Positions 52,678 to 62,443 of a stretch of 64,000 nucleotides of DNA are shown one piece after another. Below the pieces are notes generated by a model that saw only the letters and a list, made by a program, of their open reading frames with translations, did no database searches and was not told where the DNA came from. The position numbers and the translations under genes were made by a program. The stretch is from Pseudomonadota bacterium. Lineage in GTDB: Bacteria > Pseudomonadota > Gammaproteobacteria > Burkholderiales > Sulfuriferulaceae. The stretch is taken from positions 80,258 to 144,257 of the forward strand of contig JAJZUW010000009.1 in NCBI GenBank assembly GCA_021845925.1. Direction: 5' to 3'. Position 1 is the stretch's first letter. Each line of letters opens with the position of its first letter.

Positions 52678-53637
52678 TCAGGCGAGCACGTATTTTTCGA
52701 GATCGGCCACGGCCGGCTCCGGCGAGGATTCGGCAAAGGCGATGACTTCGTTTTCGATGTAGTCATCGGTAGCCTTCTCGATGGCGCGGAATTCGTCTTC
52801 GGTCAGCTGGCCGGCGCTGATCAGGCGATCGCGCAGGATGTTGATCGGATCGCGCTGTTTCCAGAGTTCCTCTTCCTCGCGGGAGCGATAGCCACGCGAA
52901 TCGGACATGGAATGGCCGCGGTAACGGTAGGTCATCAGTTCGAGGAAATAGGGTCCCTTGCCGCTGCGGACATGGTCAACGGCCACTTTGGCGTGCTGGT
53001 AGACCACGTCGATGTCCTGGCCGTCGCATTGGGCGGCTTCGATGTTGTAGGCGCAGACACGTTTGTACTGGTCGAGCACGGCAGTGGAACGGTCCAGAGC
53101 CGTGCCGATGCCGTACAGGTTGTTTTCGCAAACGAACAGAACCGGCAGGTTCCACAGCTTGGCCATGTTGAGCGTTTCGTGGAACACGCCCTGGTTGTTG
53201 GCCGCATCGCCCAGGAAGCAGATGGCGATTTCGTCTCCGCCCTTCATCTGGATTGCCTTTGCCATGCCTGCGGCGAGTGGAAAGGGACCGCCTACCAGAG
53301 CATAACCGCCCATGAAGTGGTGGCTGGTGTCGAAAATGTGCATCGAACCGCCGCGGCCTTTCGAGCAGCCGGTTTCTTTCCCGTACAGTTCGGCCATGAC
53401 CACCTTGGGGTCCGTGCCGCATTTGATGGCGTGAACGTGATCACGGTAACCGGTGATGACATAGTCGTGACCGGGACGGGCCGCTTCCATCACGCCGTTG
53501 CAGCAGGCTTCCTGCCCAGGATAAAGGTGCAGGAATCCGCCGATTTTGCGTTCCATGTAGGCCTGGTAACAGCGTTCTTCAAAGCGGCGGTGCATTACCA
53601 TCTCTTTGAGTACGCGCTTCTTGTCGTCCGGGGTCAT
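52678..53637 (-). CDS. 2-oxoacid (pyruvate) dehydrogenase E1 alpha subunit
   Basis: 319 residues from ATG 53637 with AAGGAAG before it; the frame is open much further but overlaps the promoter and aminopeptidase start. Thiamine-diphosphate motif runs from FLGDAANNQGVFHETLNMAK to FVCENN, with GDA for the usual GDG. Other marks: LHLYPGQEACCNGVMEA, YRDHVHAIKCG, GRGGSMHIFDTSHHFMGGYA and YRYRGHSMSD with the regulatory-loop Ser. The YRxRGHSMSD and KGRGGSMH forms suggest pyruvate rather than branched-chain oxoacids. First gene of the complex operon. Confidence 0.93.
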   Translation of the reverse strand: MTPDDKKRVLKEMVMHRRFEERCYQAYMERKIGGFLHLYPGQEACCNGVMEAARPGHDYVITGYRDHVHAIKCGTDPKVVMAELYGKETGCSKGRGGSMHIFDTSHHFMGGYALVGGPFPLAAGMAKAIQMKGGDEIAICFLGDAANNQGVFHETLNMAKLWNLPVLFVCENNLYGIGTALDRSTAVLDQYKRVCAYNIEAAQCDGQDIDVVYQHAKVAVDHVRSGKGPYFLELMTYRYRGHSMSDSRGYRSREEEELWKQRDPINILRDRLISAGQLTEDEFRAIEKATDDYIENEVIAFAESSPEPAVADLEKYVLA

Positions 53638-53679
53638 GTATGTCTTCCTTGGCTGAAAATGAGTCGCACAAACTCTGCT

Positions 53680-53742
53680 ATTATCTGATAAACCGGGTTG
53701 CAGGTCAAAATGCCTGCAACCCTTGCCCTGACAGGGTTTATC
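53680..53742. promoter_or_regulatory. Divergent control region of the dehydrogenase operon, with nested palindromes
   Basis: Leftward promoter: -35 TTGACC (53708-53703), 17 bases, -10 GATAAT (53685-53680). Two nested inverted repeats cover it: GGGTTGCAGG (53695-53704) with CCTGCAACCC (53713-53722), and GATAAACC (53687-53694) with GGTTTATC (53735-53742). A dimeric regulator bound here would block the -35 and perhaps the rightward aminopeptidase promoter. Confidence 0.7.
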
Positions 53743-53761
53743 TGTTATCCGGCCGAGGAGC

Positions 53762-55246
53762 ATGCTGATGGTTGCAACAGCCAGAGTGGTGGCGAGCAAA
53801 AAAACGTTTGCCGAACGGGATGCGGCAAGGCTGAAACACGTGCTGGTGGTGCTGCCTCCGGCAGAACAGCTGCCGCCGGACAGTGACTGGCCGGGTATTG
53901 CCGGCTTGTCGGCCGTGCTGGATCGCAAGGGCAAATTGCCGGCCGAACTGGCCAAGGAACCGCTGGCGGTGAATGAGGCATCCGGCTGTCTGGTCGTCTG
54001 GCTGATGGTGGATGGCTCTGCATCCGCCTTTGAACGGCAGGTGTTGCTGCGCAGGGCGATGATGCTGTTGCTGGAAGAACAGCCTGAGGAGGTGGGTATT
54101 GCGGTGGCGCAGTCGCATCCGGAATATGCCGTTCTGGTGCGCGAGTCGATTTATGTGGCGCAAGTCAACGGCGTGCGATTGCCGGAATACAAGTCGCAAC
54201 GGCCGGGACGCTCTCTGAAACGAATCGTCATGTTTTCGCCGTTGCCGGCCGCAAGTCTGCATGAGGCCCAGGCCATGGCAGTCGGCAATCTGCTGGCCCG
54301 CAGCCTGACCGTGACGCCGCCCAACTTGCTGGATCCGCGTGCATATCGGCGGCGTATCAGGGCGCTGGCCGAGGAACGGGGTTGGGAAGTGGTCGAGTAC
54401 GACGTTCGCAAATTGCGCAAAATGGGTGCCGGAGCCTTCGTGGCGGTGGCCCAGGGCAGTCATGATGATGCCGCCATCGTGCATTTGCGCCGCAAGGCAA
54501 AGCGGGCGGGTCGTCATGTGGCTCTGGTCGGCAAGGGCATCTGTTTTGACACCGGCGGACATAATCTCAAGCCGGCGCGTTACATGCGCGGTATGCACGA
54601 AGACATGAATGGCTCGGCCGTGGCGCTGGGCATCCTGCTGGCAGCCGATGAACTGGAACTGCCGGTCAACCTCGATGTGTGGCTGGCCATCGCCCGCAAT
54701 CATCTCGGACCGGAAGCCTACACCCAGAATGACGTGGTCACTGCGCTGAATGGAACCACGATCGAAATTGTGCATACCGATGCGGAAGGTCGCATGGTGC
54801 TGGCCGATGCGCTGACCATGGCTGCACGCGAAAAACCCGACCAGCTGCTGGATTTTGCCACGCTGACTGGCAGCATGGTAACCGCGCTGGGAACCCGTTA
54901 CAGTGGCGTGCTGGGCAATCGGCCGGAACTGTGCCGGCTTGCGGTCGAGATCGGGCAGCAATCCGGCGAGCGCGTGTGCGTGTTCCCGCTGGATGCCGAT
55001 TATGATGACGCACTGGATTCCAAAGTGGCTGACGTGCTGCAATGTACGCTGGAGGGCGAGGCGGATCACATTCTGGCTGCCCGTTTCCTGCAGCGGTTTG
55101 TCGAAGATACCCCCTGGTTGCACATGGATCTTTCTGCCTGTAACTGCAAGGATGGGCTTGGCGCGGTGGCCAGCGATGTCACCGGTTTTGGTGTGGCCTG
55201 GGGGGTGGCATGGCTGCAGGGCCCGAAGGGAAAACACCAGATCTGA
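53762..55246 (+). CDS. M17-family leucyl aminopeptidase
   Basis: 494 residues. Catalytic domain carries the two-zinc site: VGKGICFDTGGHNLKPARYM (Lys and Asp), MHEDMNGSAVALG (Asp) and the family signature HTDAEGRMVLADAL (Asp, Glu and Arg). The usual first word of NTDAEGR is HTDAEGR, and MHED replaces MKxD, so it is a somewhat divergent member. N-terminal domain is variable. Hexameric cytosolic enzyme removing N-terminal amino acids. Divergent from the dehydrogenase operon and sharing its palindromic spacer. Confidence 0.9.
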   Translation: MLMVATARVVASKKTFAERDAARLKHVLVVLPPAEQLPPDSDWPGIAGLSAVLDRKGKLPAELAKEPLAVNEASGCLVVWLMVDGSASAFERQVLLRRAMMLLLEEQPEEVGIAVAQSHPEYAVLVRESIYVAQVNGVRLPEYKSQRPGRSLKRIVMFSPLPAASLHEAQAMAVGNLLARSLTVTPPNLLDPRAYRRRIRALAEERGWEVVEYDVRKLRKMGAGAFVAVAQGSHDDAAIVHLRRKAKRAGRHVALVGKGICFDTGGHNLKPARYMRGMHEDMNGSAVALGILLAADELELPVNLDVWLAIARNHLGPEAYTQNDVVTALNGTTIEIVHTDAEGRMVLADALTMAAREKPDQLLDFATLTGSMVTALGTRYSGVLGNRPELCRLAVEIGQQSGERVCVFPLDADYDDALDSKVADVLQCTLEGEADHILAARFLQRFVEDTPWLHMDLSACNCKDGLGAVASDVTGFGVAWGVAWLQGPKGKHQI

Positions 55247-55291
55247 TGTCCTGGCCATGTCTGGTGGCCGGCAGCCGCCGGCCGCGAAACG

Positions 55292-56251
55292 TCATGCGCC
55301 GAGGCGGCCGCGCAGGCGGTTCAGCCATGCCATCGACTGTCTGGCCGATTGCGGATGCCCGATCAGCCACACCCCGTACAAAACCATTCCCGATCCTGCG
55401 ATTTGTGGCCACGTGATGGTTTCCCCCAGAATGGCCCATGCCATGAAAATGGTCGCTACCGGACCCAGGCTGCCAATCAGGGCTGTTTTGCCGGGCTGGA
55501 TCAGGCGTATGGCTGCCGACAGAGCAAACATCGGCAGAATGGTTGAAAAAACAGCCATGCCGGCGGTGGCGGCATACACGCCTGCTGGTTGCGCCAGAAC
55601 GGTTGCCGGACGGGTCAGGGCAAACTGCAAGATCACAAAGCCACTTGCGCTTACCATGCTGAGAGCGGTGAACCGTTGGCTGCCGATGCGCGAAATGGCA
55701 TGGCTGGCACCGATCAGGTAGGCTGAATAAGTCAGCGCGCTGACAAACACCAGGCCTGTGCCCAGCCAGAGTTTGCTGCCGTGATGGGGCAGCTGGTCCA
55801 GAAAAGCCAGAATGATGCCGCCGTAGCTGATGGCGAGCGCGGCAACATGCACCCGGCTGATGGCATGTTTGAGAATAACGGCAGACATGAGCATGGTCAG
55901 GGTCGGATACAGGAACAGAATCAACCGTTCCATGCCTGCGCTGAGATAGGCCAGTCCCATGAAGTCGAACAGGCTGGACAGATAATAGCCAAGACATCCC
56001 AGCCCGGCCACCATCAGCCATTCCTGGCGGTTCAGGCGAATGGCATCCGGTTTGCGGGCCAGCGTCAGTGCAATCCACGCGAACACGGGCAAGGAAAACA
56101 GCATGCGCAAGGTCAGCAGCGTAATGGCGTCGATGGCTCCAGCCTGGTAAGCCAGCTTGACGAAAATGGCCTTGGCAGAAAACCCGGCGGCCGCTATGGT
56201 GGCAAGCAAAAAGCCCTTGGTGGCATGGGACGGACTGGTGGTGAGTGGCAT
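55292..56251 (-). CDS. EamA/DMT-family transporter
   Basis: 319 residues with ten predicted membrane helices in two EamA repeats (TKGFLLATIAAAGFSAKAIF and KLWLGTGLVFVSALTYSAYL starting each half, and GMERLILFLYPTLTMLMSA). ATG 56251 with GAGGA upstream is used; an earlier start at 56296 is possible. Exporter of amino acids or metabolites in relatives; substrate unknown. Convergent with the aminopeptidase. Confidence 0.87.
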   Translation of the reverse strand: MPLTTSPSHATKGFLLATIAAAGFSAKAIFVKLAYQAGAIDAITLLTLRMLFSLPVFAWIALTLARKPDAIRLNRQEWLMVAGLGCLGYYLSSLFDFMGLAYLSAGMERLILFLYPTLTMLMSAVILKHAISRVHVAALAISYGGIILAFLDQLPHHGSKLWLGTGLVFVSALTYSAYLIGASHAISRIGSQRFTALSMVSASGFVILQFALTRPATVLAQPAGVYAATAGMAVFSTILPMFALSAAIRLIQPGKTALIGSLGPVATIFMAWAILGETITWPQIAGSGMVLYGVWLIGHPQSARQSMAWLNRLRGRLGA

Positions 56252-56524
56252 GTCATCCTCGGTGAAACGAGCGGACGACATCAGCCGGGATGTCATCCGC
56301 GGCCGTTGGAAATTCTGATGGGTATCAGACGAAACGAACCGCTGCCTGCGGATTTTTCAGTCGCAGCAGCCAGAGGACCAGTTGGTTTTGTCGGGTCGGG
56401 TTCATGGGGTCATTCTGGCGCGACTGGTGTCGGCCTGTCAATTCTGGTTGCGCATGGCAATCTGGTATCGGGCACCAGAAAAAGATGTCGCCACGCAAAA
56501 TGTGAGTCAATGAAAAAGCCTTGT

Positions 56525-56553
56525 TTGACAGTGCGCTTCTTTTGGATTATGAT
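56525..56553 (+). promoter_or_regulatory. rplM-rpsI promoter
   Basis: Near-consensus: -35 TTGACA (56525-56530), 17-base spacer, -10 TATGAT (56548-56553), 39 bases before rplM. The preceding 56252-56524 gap holds no gene I can support. No L13 autoregulatory leader structure is obvious. Confidence 0.85.
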
Positions 56554-56592
56554 CTCCGGCTTTCCCTGTACAAGAATTCTCAGAGGTTACGC

Positions 56593-57027
56593 ATGAGCAC
56601 CTTTTCCGCCAAGCCGCATGAAGTTGTGCGCGAATGGTATGTCGTTGATGCGACTGACAAAGTGCTGGGCCATGTGGCCGCAGAGGCAGCCCGCATCCTG
56701 CGTGGCAAGCACAAGCCCGAGTACACACCGCACGTGGATACAGGTGATTTCATTGTCGTGGTCAATGTCGACAAGCTGAAAGTCACCGGTAACAAGGCGC
56801 AAGACAAAAAATATTTCCGCCATACCGGCTTTCCGGGCGGAATTTATGAAACCAGTTTCAGCAAGATGCAACAGCGTTTTCCAGGTCGTGTTCTGGAAAA
56901 GGCCGTCAAGGGTATGTTGCCCAAGGGCCCGCTGGGCTATGCCATGCTGAAGAAGCTCAAGTGCTATGCCGGTGACAGCCATCCGCACAGCGCCCAGCAA
57001 CCCAAGGTTCTGGAAATCAGGGGATAA
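56593..57027 (+). CDS. rplM: 50S ribosomal protein L13
   Basis: 144 residues, early-assembling large-subunit protein. Begins [20 protein letters not shown] and contains [29 protein letters not shown] and [19 protein letters not shown], all diagnostic. AGAGG lies seven bases upstream. The start is this ATG rather than an open frame from 56521, which would include the promoter. Followed three bases later by rpsI. Confidence 0.98.
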   Translation: MSTFSAKPHEVVREWYVVDATDKVLGHVAAEAARILRGKHKPEYTPHVDTGDFIVVVNVDKLKVTGNKAQDKKYFRHTGFPGGIYETSFSKMQQRFPGRVLEKAVKGMLPKGPLGYAMLKKLKCYAGDSHPHSAQQPKVLEIRG

Positions 57028-57030
57028 TCG

Positions 57031-57423
57031 ATGATCGGAAACTACTATTACGGAACGGGTCGTCGCAAGAACGCAGTGGCCCGTGTGTTCATCAAGGCCG
57101 GCAGCGGCAACATCGTGGTCAACGATCGTCCGCTGGACCAATACTTTTCCCGCGAAACCGGCCGCATGATGGTTCGTCAACCGCTGGAACTGACCAGCCA
57201 TGCCAATACCTTTGACATCCTGGTCAATGTGCATGGCGGTGGCGAAACCGGTCAGGCTGGTGCGGTTCGTCACGGCATTACCCGCGCATTGATCGATTAC
57301 GATGCCGAACTCAAGCTTTCGCTCAAGAAGGCCGGTCTGGTCACGCGTGATGCCCGTGAAGTCGAGCGTAAAAAGGTCGGTCTGCGCAAGGCGCGTCGCG
57401 CCAAGCAGTTCTCCAAGCGCTGA
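57031..57423 (+). CDS. rpsI: 30S ribosomal protein S9
   Basis: 130 residues, opening [20 protein letters not shown] and ending in the tRNA-contacting RRAKQFSKR tail, with [10 protein letters not shown] before it. Co-transcribed with rplM and ended by a clear terminator at 57462. Confidence 0.98.
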   Translation: MIGNYYYGTGRRKNAVARVFIKAGSGNIVVNDRPLDQYFSRETGRMMVRQPLELTSHANTFDILVNVHGGGETGQAGAVRHGITRALIDYDAELKLSLKKAGLVTRDAREVERKKVGLRKARRAKQFSKR

Positions 57424-57461
57424 TCTTCCAGCCGCATCGCTGCGGTTCTGCAGAAATCCTC

Positions 57462-57492
57462 AAGGCCACCTACGGGTGGCCTTGCTGTTTTT
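57462..57492 (+). terminator. Intrinsic terminator of rplM-rpsI
   Basis: AAGGCCACC (57462-57470), TACG loop, GGTGGCCTT (57475-57483), then GCTGTTTTT. Nine perfect pairs and a T run; about 40 bases after the rpsI stop. Confidence 0.88.
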
Positions 57493-57590
57493 ACGCGAGA
57501 CGGTTTTGTGCATGCGGACCAGCGCCCTGTCAGGCCGGCTGGCAATCAATTCGTGTATCATATCTGGCATTGGCAGCAGGAGCAGGTATC

Positions 57591-58619
57591 ATGATCAAGG
57601 TTGGTATTGTAGGTGGAACCGGTTATACCGGTGTCGAATTGTTGCGTCTGTTGTCGCGGCACCCGGAAGTGGAACTCAAGGTCATTACCTCGCGTAAAGA
57701 GGCCGGCATGGCAGTGGCGGAAATGTTCCCTAACTTGCGGGGGTATGTTGATCTCGCGTTTTCCGATCCGCAGCAGGCAGAATTGTCCGCCTGCGATATC
57801 GTATTCTTTGCCACGCCGAATGGTGTGGCCATGCAACAGGCGCGTCAATTGCTGGATGATGGCGTGCGCATCATTGATCTGGCTGCCGATTTCCGTATCA
57901 GGGACATCGGCGTCTGGGAAAAATGGTATGGCATGCAGCATGCCTGTCCGGAGCTGGTGGCCGAAGCGGTCTATGGCTTGCCCGAAGTCAACCGCACACA
58001 TATCCGCCCGGCCCGGCTGGTAGCCAATCCCGGTTGTTATCCGACTGCCGTGCAGTTGGGTTTCATGCCATTGCTGGAGGCGGGTCTTGCCGACACCGGC
58101 ATGCTGGTGGCCGATTGCAAGTCCGGTGTCAGTGGTGCCGGTCGCAAGGCCGAAATTCCCATCCTGTTTGCCGAAGCTGGTGACAATTTCAAGGCTTATG
58201 CTGCAAGTGGCCACCGTCATCTCCCCGAGATTTCCCAAGGGTTGAGCCGGTTTGCCGGCAAACCGGTTGATCTGACGTTTGTGCCGCACCTGACACCACT
58301 GATCCGTGGCATTCATGCCACGCTGTACATGCGTGTGGACAAGAGCGTGGACGTGCAGGGCGTGTTTGAAAAGCGTTATGCCGACGAACCGTTTGTCGAT
58401 GTCATGCCTGCCCAAAGTCACCCGGAAACCCGTAGCGTTCGGGGCGCCAACCTGTGCCGCATCAGCTGGCACAGGCCCCAGGATGGAGATGTGGTTGTCG
58501 TGCTGTCGGTCATCGACAATCTGGTCAAGGGCGCGGCGGGTCAGGCGGTACAGAACATGAACATCATGTGCGGGCTGGACGAGCGTCTCGGCCTCGATTC
58601 GCCCGGCATGCTCCCCTGA
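57591..58619 (+). CDS. argC: N-acetyl-gamma-glutamyl-phosphate reductase
   Basis: 342 residues. NADPH-dependent third step of arginine synthesis. Motifs [19 protein letters not shown] (nucleotide), active-site Cys in [14 protein letters not shown] and the His region [15 protein letters not shown] 57591 follows AGGAGCAGG. Full-length type 1 enzyme. Downstream gene 18 bases away. Confidence 0.96.
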   Translation: MIKVGIVGGTGYTGVELLRLLSRHPEVELKVITSRKEAGMAVAEMFPNLRGYVDLAFSDPQQAELSACDIVFFATPNGVAMQQARQLLDDGVRIIDLAADFRIRDIGVWEKWYGMQHACPELVAEAVYGLPEVNRTHIRPARLVANPGCYPTAVQLGFMPLLEAGLADTGMLVADCKSGVSGAGRKAEIPILFAEAGDNFKAYAASGHRHLPEISQGLSRFAGKPVDLTFVPHLTPLIRGIHATLYMRVDKSVDVQGVFEKRYADEPFVDVMPAQSHPETRSVRGANLCRISWHRPQDGDVVVVLSVIDNLVKGAAGQAVQNMNIMCGLDERLGLDSPGMLP

Positions 58620-58637
58620 ACAGCGGGCTTTGCACCC

Positions 58638-59060
58638 ATGAACAAACGGTACATTTACTGGGCCATTGCCCTGATGCTGTTGCTGGCGGCCATCTATGGC
58701 GCATTTTTTCGCACCGATCCCAAAGTCGATGCGCTCAACCGCGCGATTGCAACCCAGGGGGATCAGGCATTGCGCAATTATCCCTATCCGTTTCATGTCA
58801 TGCGCATGGATGGTAGCATTGCCGTCATGGGCTCGCCACGATCAGCCCAGATGCCGGTCAGCCAGATGATCCGCGCCATTGATCCTCATCTTGAAGGCGC
58901 CTCACCATCCGATCCCGATTTTGTGGCGGCAGAGCAGCAAATGGCCAGGTTGCAGTTCGAGGCGCGGGACATCGTCATGAAGCAGCCCGGTGTTACCGGA
59001 GCTCGTTTTGAACTCGACAAGGACTGGTTGCAGGAACACCAGATTGACACCGATCAATAA
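58638..59060 (+). CDS. Conserved small membrane-anchored protein, unknown function
   Basis: 140 residues with one N-terminal helix (YIYWAIALMLLLAAIYGAFF) and a soluble remainder: ALRNYPYPFHVMRMDGSIAV, GSPRSAQMPVSQMIRAIDPH and a C-terminal acidic segment. I cannot name a family; similar proteins are often found between argC and erpA in Betaproteobacteria. Anchored, mostly periplasmic by topology. No enzyme motif visible. Confidence 0.75.
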   Translation: MNKRYIYWAIALMLLLAAIYGAFFRTDPKVDALNRAIATQGDQALRNYPYPFHVMRMDGSIAVMGSPRSAQMPVSQMIRAIDPHLEGASPSDPDFVAAEQQMARLQFEARDIVMKQPGVTGARFELDKDWLQEHQIDTDQ

Positions 59061-59150
59061 CCCTGTTAACAACATGATTTTATGTCTATTGACGCTTCCC
59101 TTCGCTGGGCTGATAATGGAGTGTCTTAGTCTGTCATCCAGGAGCAAACC

Positions 59151-59501
59151 ATGAACGCCACTACCGAAATGCCCGCACCGCTGAATTTCACCGACAATGC
59201 TGCCGCCAAGGTATCCCAGCTGATCGCCGAAGAAGGCAATCCTGACCTCAAGCTGCGCGTGTTTGTGACAGGTGGCGGTTGCTCCGGTTTTCAGTACGGT
59301 TTTACGTTTGACGAAGTCGTCAACGAAGATGACACCAGCATGGTCAAGGGTGGCGTCACCCTGCTCATCGATCCGATGAGCTACCAGTATCTGGTCGGTG
59401 CCGAGATCGATTATCAGGAAGGTCTGGAAGGCGCGCAGTTCGTGATCAAGAATCCGAATGCGACATCCACTTGTGGTTGTGGTTCTTCTTTCTCCGCCTG
59501 A
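59151..59501 (+). CDS. erpA: Fe-S cluster insertion protein ErpA
   Basis: 116 residues, A-type carrier with ligands in [19 protein letters not shown] and [12 protein letters not shown]. Opens [20 protein letters not shown]. Acts beside IscA (encoded at 30.2 kb) in delivering clusters, notably to isoprenoid and haem enzymes such as HemN. ATG has AGGAGC upstream. Ends where the 122-bp repeat array begins. Confidence 0.95.
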   Translation: MNATTEMPAPLNFTDNAAAKVSQLIAEEGNPDLKLRVFVTGGGCSGFQYGFTFDEVVNEDDTSMVKGGVTLLIDPMSYQYLVGAEIDYQEGLEGAQFVIKNPNATSTCGCGSSFSA

Positions 59502-59513
59502 TTGGCTGGCTGC

Positions 59514-59983
59514 GCGGGCGAGCTGCCGCGTTGCGCGGTACTCGCTCGGTCACCGTGCTTGTTGCACTGTCTCCCTCACTGCGTTCCGTGCGCCTTGCAT
59601 CCCATCCCGCTCGCTCAGCCAATCCGGCCTGAAGTGCGGGCGAGCTGCCGCGTTGCGCGGTACTCGCTCGGTCACCGTGCTTGTTGCACTGTCTCCCTCA
59701 CTGCGTTCCGTGCGCCTTGCATCCCATCCCGCTCGCTCAGCCAATCCGGCCTGAAGTGCGGGCGAGCTGCCGCGTTGCGCGGTACTCGCTCGGTCGCCGT
59801 GCTTGTTGCACTGTCTCCCTCACTGCGTTCCGTGCGCCTTGCATCCCATCCCGCTCGCTCAGCCAATCCGGCCTGAAGTGCGGGTGAGCCGCCGCGTTGC
59901 GCGGTACTCGCTCGGTCGCCGTGCTTGTTGCACTGTCTCCCTCACTGCGTTCCGTGCGCCTCGCATCCCATCCCGCTCGCTCA
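59514..59983. repeat. Four tandem copies of a 122-bp repeat
   Basis: The unit starting GCGGGCGAGCTGCCGCG begins at 59514, 59636, 59758 and 59880, exactly 122 bp apart; the fourth copy is incomplete and carries a GGTGAGCC variant. Units include GCTCGGTCACCGTGCTTGTT and CCCATCCCGCTCGCTCAG. Only a few point changes separate copies, so duplication is recent. It fills the whole convergent gap between erpA and anmK; no gene is read from it, though open frames run through the repeats on both strands. Confidence 0.93.
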
Positions 59984-59988
59984 GTCTG

Positions 59989-61071
59989 TCAGGCTGGATA
60001 GATGTTTCCCAGTATGCAGGCATGACGGGCGCCTGTAACATCGGTGTTGTTGCCTGGTAGTCTCAGCAGGGTTTGACGCCCCAGCCAGGCAAATGCGTGG
60101 GCTTCCACCAGATCCGGAGCAATTCCCAGTTCGGCCGTGGAGGCAAGTGTCAGGTTGGGTGCCAGCGATTGCAGGCGGTTCACCAATGCCGTATTGAATG
60201 CGCCGCCGCCGCAGAGGTAAACGCTGCGGGTGGCGGGAGCATGTTGTGTCAGTGCTTCGGTAATGCCGATGGCGGTGAGTTCCAGCAGCGTGGCCTGAAC
60301 ATCCTGCGGTTGTTCGTTGCCGGTCAGGCAGGTGTCGAGCCATGCTTCGTCAAATTGTTCCCGGCCTGCGCTTTTGGGTGGCTGTCGCTTGAAAAATGGG
60401 TGGGCTATCAGCCTGTTCAGCAGCTCAGGCAGTACCTGCCCGCTGCGAGCCCAGTTGCCGTCCTGGTCGAAGGGGTGGCCGGTATGGTGCTGGCACCACG
60501 CATTCATCAGCAGGTTGCCGGGGGCGCAATCAAATCCGTGTACATGGCCATGGCGGTCAAGCAGGGTGATGTTGGCGATGCCACCAATGTTGACGATGGC
60601 GCGATCATCATCAGTGGTCTGAAATGCAGCGGCATGAAAGGCGGGTACCAGTGGGGCGCCCTGGCCCCCTGCAGCAATGTCACGGCTGCGGAAATCAGTT
60701 ATTGCGGTCGTGCAGGTCAGCTCGGCCAGCAAGGCGCCATTAACCAGTTGCAGCGTGTAACCGGCTTCGGGACGATGGCGGATGGTCTGGCCATGGCAGG
60801 CGATGGCGGCACAGGTTGGTGCGTGCTGGAGCAGTGGTTCGCAAGCGCTGGCGTAAATGCGGGCCAGGGTTTGGCCCAGCATGGCTGCCCGGTGAAGTTC
60901 GTTGTCACCGGGCGTGTGCAACGACATCAATTCTGTGCGCAACTGGGCCGGGTAGGGCAGATAATGGTGCGAGACGGTTTGTCCTGCCGGATGGCGCTGA
61001 TCATCAAACTGGACCAGAACTGCATCCACGCCATCCAGGCTGGTGCCGGACATCACGCCAATGACAAACAT
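59989..61071 (-). CDS. anmK: Anhydro-N-acetylmuramic acid kinase
   Basis: 360 residues from ATG 61071. Phosphorylates and opens 1,6-anhydroMurNAc released in wall recycling. Start motif VIGVMSGTSLDGVDAVLV, active Asp in TDFRSRDIAAGGQGAPLVPA, and NIGGIANITLL, CDAPGNL-type (FDCAPGNLLMNAWC), plus YLCGGGAFNTALVN. A TTG at 61095 overlapping the peptidase is an alternative start. Paired with the M23 peptidase gene upstream on the same strand, a wall-remodelling pair. Confidence 0.94.
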   Translation of the reverse strand: MFVIGVMSGTSLDGVDAVLVQFDDQRHPAGQTVSHHYLPYPAQLRTELMSLHTPGDNELHRAAMLGQTLARIYASACEPLLQHAPTCAAIACHGQTIRHRPEAGYTLQLVNGALLAELTCTTAITDFRSRDIAAGGQGAPLVPAFHAAAFQTTDDDRAIVNIGGIANITLLDRHGHVHGFDCAPGNLLMNAWCQHHTGHPFDQDGNWARSGQVLPELLNRLIAHPFFKRQPPKSAGREQFDEAWLDTCLTGNEQPQDVQATLLELTAIGITEALTQHAPATRSVYLCGGGAFNTALVNRLQSLAPNLTLASTAELGIAPDLVEAHAFAWLGRQTLLRLPGNNTDVTGARHACILGNIYPA

Positions 61072-61081
61072 GAGTCCGGTG

Positions 61082-62413
61082 TTATTCCATGGCAATCCGG
61101 CTGGTGCCGTCGAGCAGATGCAGCTTTGCCAGTGCAGGCCGGGTTTCTTGGGTAAATTTTGGCATCAGGCTGGCGGCAATGGGTACGGCAGTCGGAATCT
61201 TCGCGGTCAACGGGTTGGTGGGGACATTGGCGATGCGGAATTCATAATGCAGGTGTGGCCCGGTTGCCCAGCCTGTCATGCCCGAAAAACCGATGATATC
61301 GCCCTGGGCCACATGTTCTCCCTTGTGCAGGCCTTTGGCAAAGGCCGACAGATGGCCATACACTGTGCTGATATTGCCAGCGTGCTTGAGAATGATCATG
61401 TTGCCGTAGCCACGTCCCCAGCCAACGTATTGTACCGTCGCGTCTGCAACAGCCATGACCTTGGTGCCGATCGGTGCTGCAAAATCGATCCCCTTGTGCT
61501 GTTTCCAGGTCTTCAGGATCGGATGGAAACGCATGGTGAAGCCGGATGTAATCCGGGTGAATGGAACGGGAGAACGCAGGAACGATTTTTTGAGTGGCTT
61601 GCCATCAGGCGTGAAATATTCACCCTTGGCGTTGTTCACATCCGACAGGACTGCGTTGTAGACATGGCCGGCATTGTTGAATTCGACTGCCTGGATACGG
61701 CCGGTCATGACAGGCTGGCCGTCGTGGTAAAGCACTTCGTAAACCAGGGTGAAATGATCGCCTCGCCGAAGATCATGACGAAAATCGATTTCGCTGGAAA
61801 AAATATCGGCAATCTGGCTCGCAATGGCATCCGGTATGCCGGCAGCATCCGTGGCGGCATACAGCGAGCCGACAATTTCACCGGATTTCATGACGGTCTG
61901 CCGCTGCAGGTCGACCGTGTGGGTGTTGGCGACAAAACTGCCATTGACGGGCAGGATTTCCAGCATGGTGCCATCCGGGTTGACGTGGCGTACCCAGTGC
62001 AGATGGCCATCTCCGGTGACCTCGGCCTGGACTGTCTTGCCGGGGCGTATTTGCATCAGTTGCCGGGTTGCGTCCGACGACTTGAGAAAGAGATTGATCT
62101 GACTGTCGGAAACGCCGAGCCGCTGGAGCAGGTCTGCTGCGGTATCGCCGCGTTCGACCGATTCTTCGCGCCAGTAGCTGGTGTTGGCCGGCAAAGCATC
62201 GGTTGATTCAATGGATTCTGGCAGGGCGATGTTTTCGATGACGGTCCGGATGGGAACCTGGGTGCTGCTGGTGCCTGGCGCAATAGCAAATGCAGTGAGT
62301 ACGCCAAGGAAAGGAATACTGGTGGCTGCGATGAGCCATCGCATGCGAACTTTTCGTGTATTGACCGGCTTGCTATGCGCTAGAATGGCGGTTTTTGATT
62401 CGTGATTGCTCAT
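61082..62413 (-). CDS. M23-family peptidoglycan endopeptidase (MepM-like)
   Basis: 443 residues from ATG 62413. One N-terminal membrane anchor (about 25-45), LysM-like/OapA region (ERGDTAADLLQRLGVSDSQI), then the lysostaphin-type domain with zinc motifs TMRFHPILKTWKQHKGIDFA (His, Asp) and GPHLHYEFRI (HxH). All zinc ligands are visible, so it should cut peptidoglycan crosslinks in the periplasm. Shares a divergent 104-base spacer with tyrS. Confidence 0.92.
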   Translation of the reverse strand: MSNHESKTAILAHSKPVNTRKVRMRWLIAATSIPFLGVLTAFAIAPGTSSTQVPIRTVIENIALPESIESTDALPANTSYWREESVERGDTAADLLQRLGVSDSQINLFLKSSDATRQLMQIRPGKTVQAEVTGDGHLHWVRHVNPDGTMLEILPVNGSFVANTHTVDLQRQTVMKSGEIVGSLYAATDAAGIPDAIASQIADIFSSEIDFRHDLRRGDHFTLVYEVLYHDGQPVMTGRIQAVEFNNAGHVYNAVLSDVNNAKGEYFTPDGKPLKKSFLRSPVPFTRITSGFTMRFHPILKTWKQHKGIDFAAPIGTKVMAVADATVQYVGWGRGYGNMIILKHAGNISTVYGHLSAFAKGLHKGEHVAQGDIIGFSGMTGWATGPHLHYEFRIANVPTNPLTAKIPTAVPIAASLMPKFTQETRPALAKLHLLDGTSRIAME

Positions 62414-62443
62414 CGTTGGAACGCTGCCAGGAAAACGTCCCCG

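Noticed and set aside
56290..56510. Small genes between the EamA transporter and rplM
   Set aside because: Short frames on both strands without ribosome sites or recognisable motifs.
59550..60060. Open frames through the 122-bp repeat
   Set aside because: They repeat the same translated block because the unit plus frame happens to stay open; no start site or family signal.
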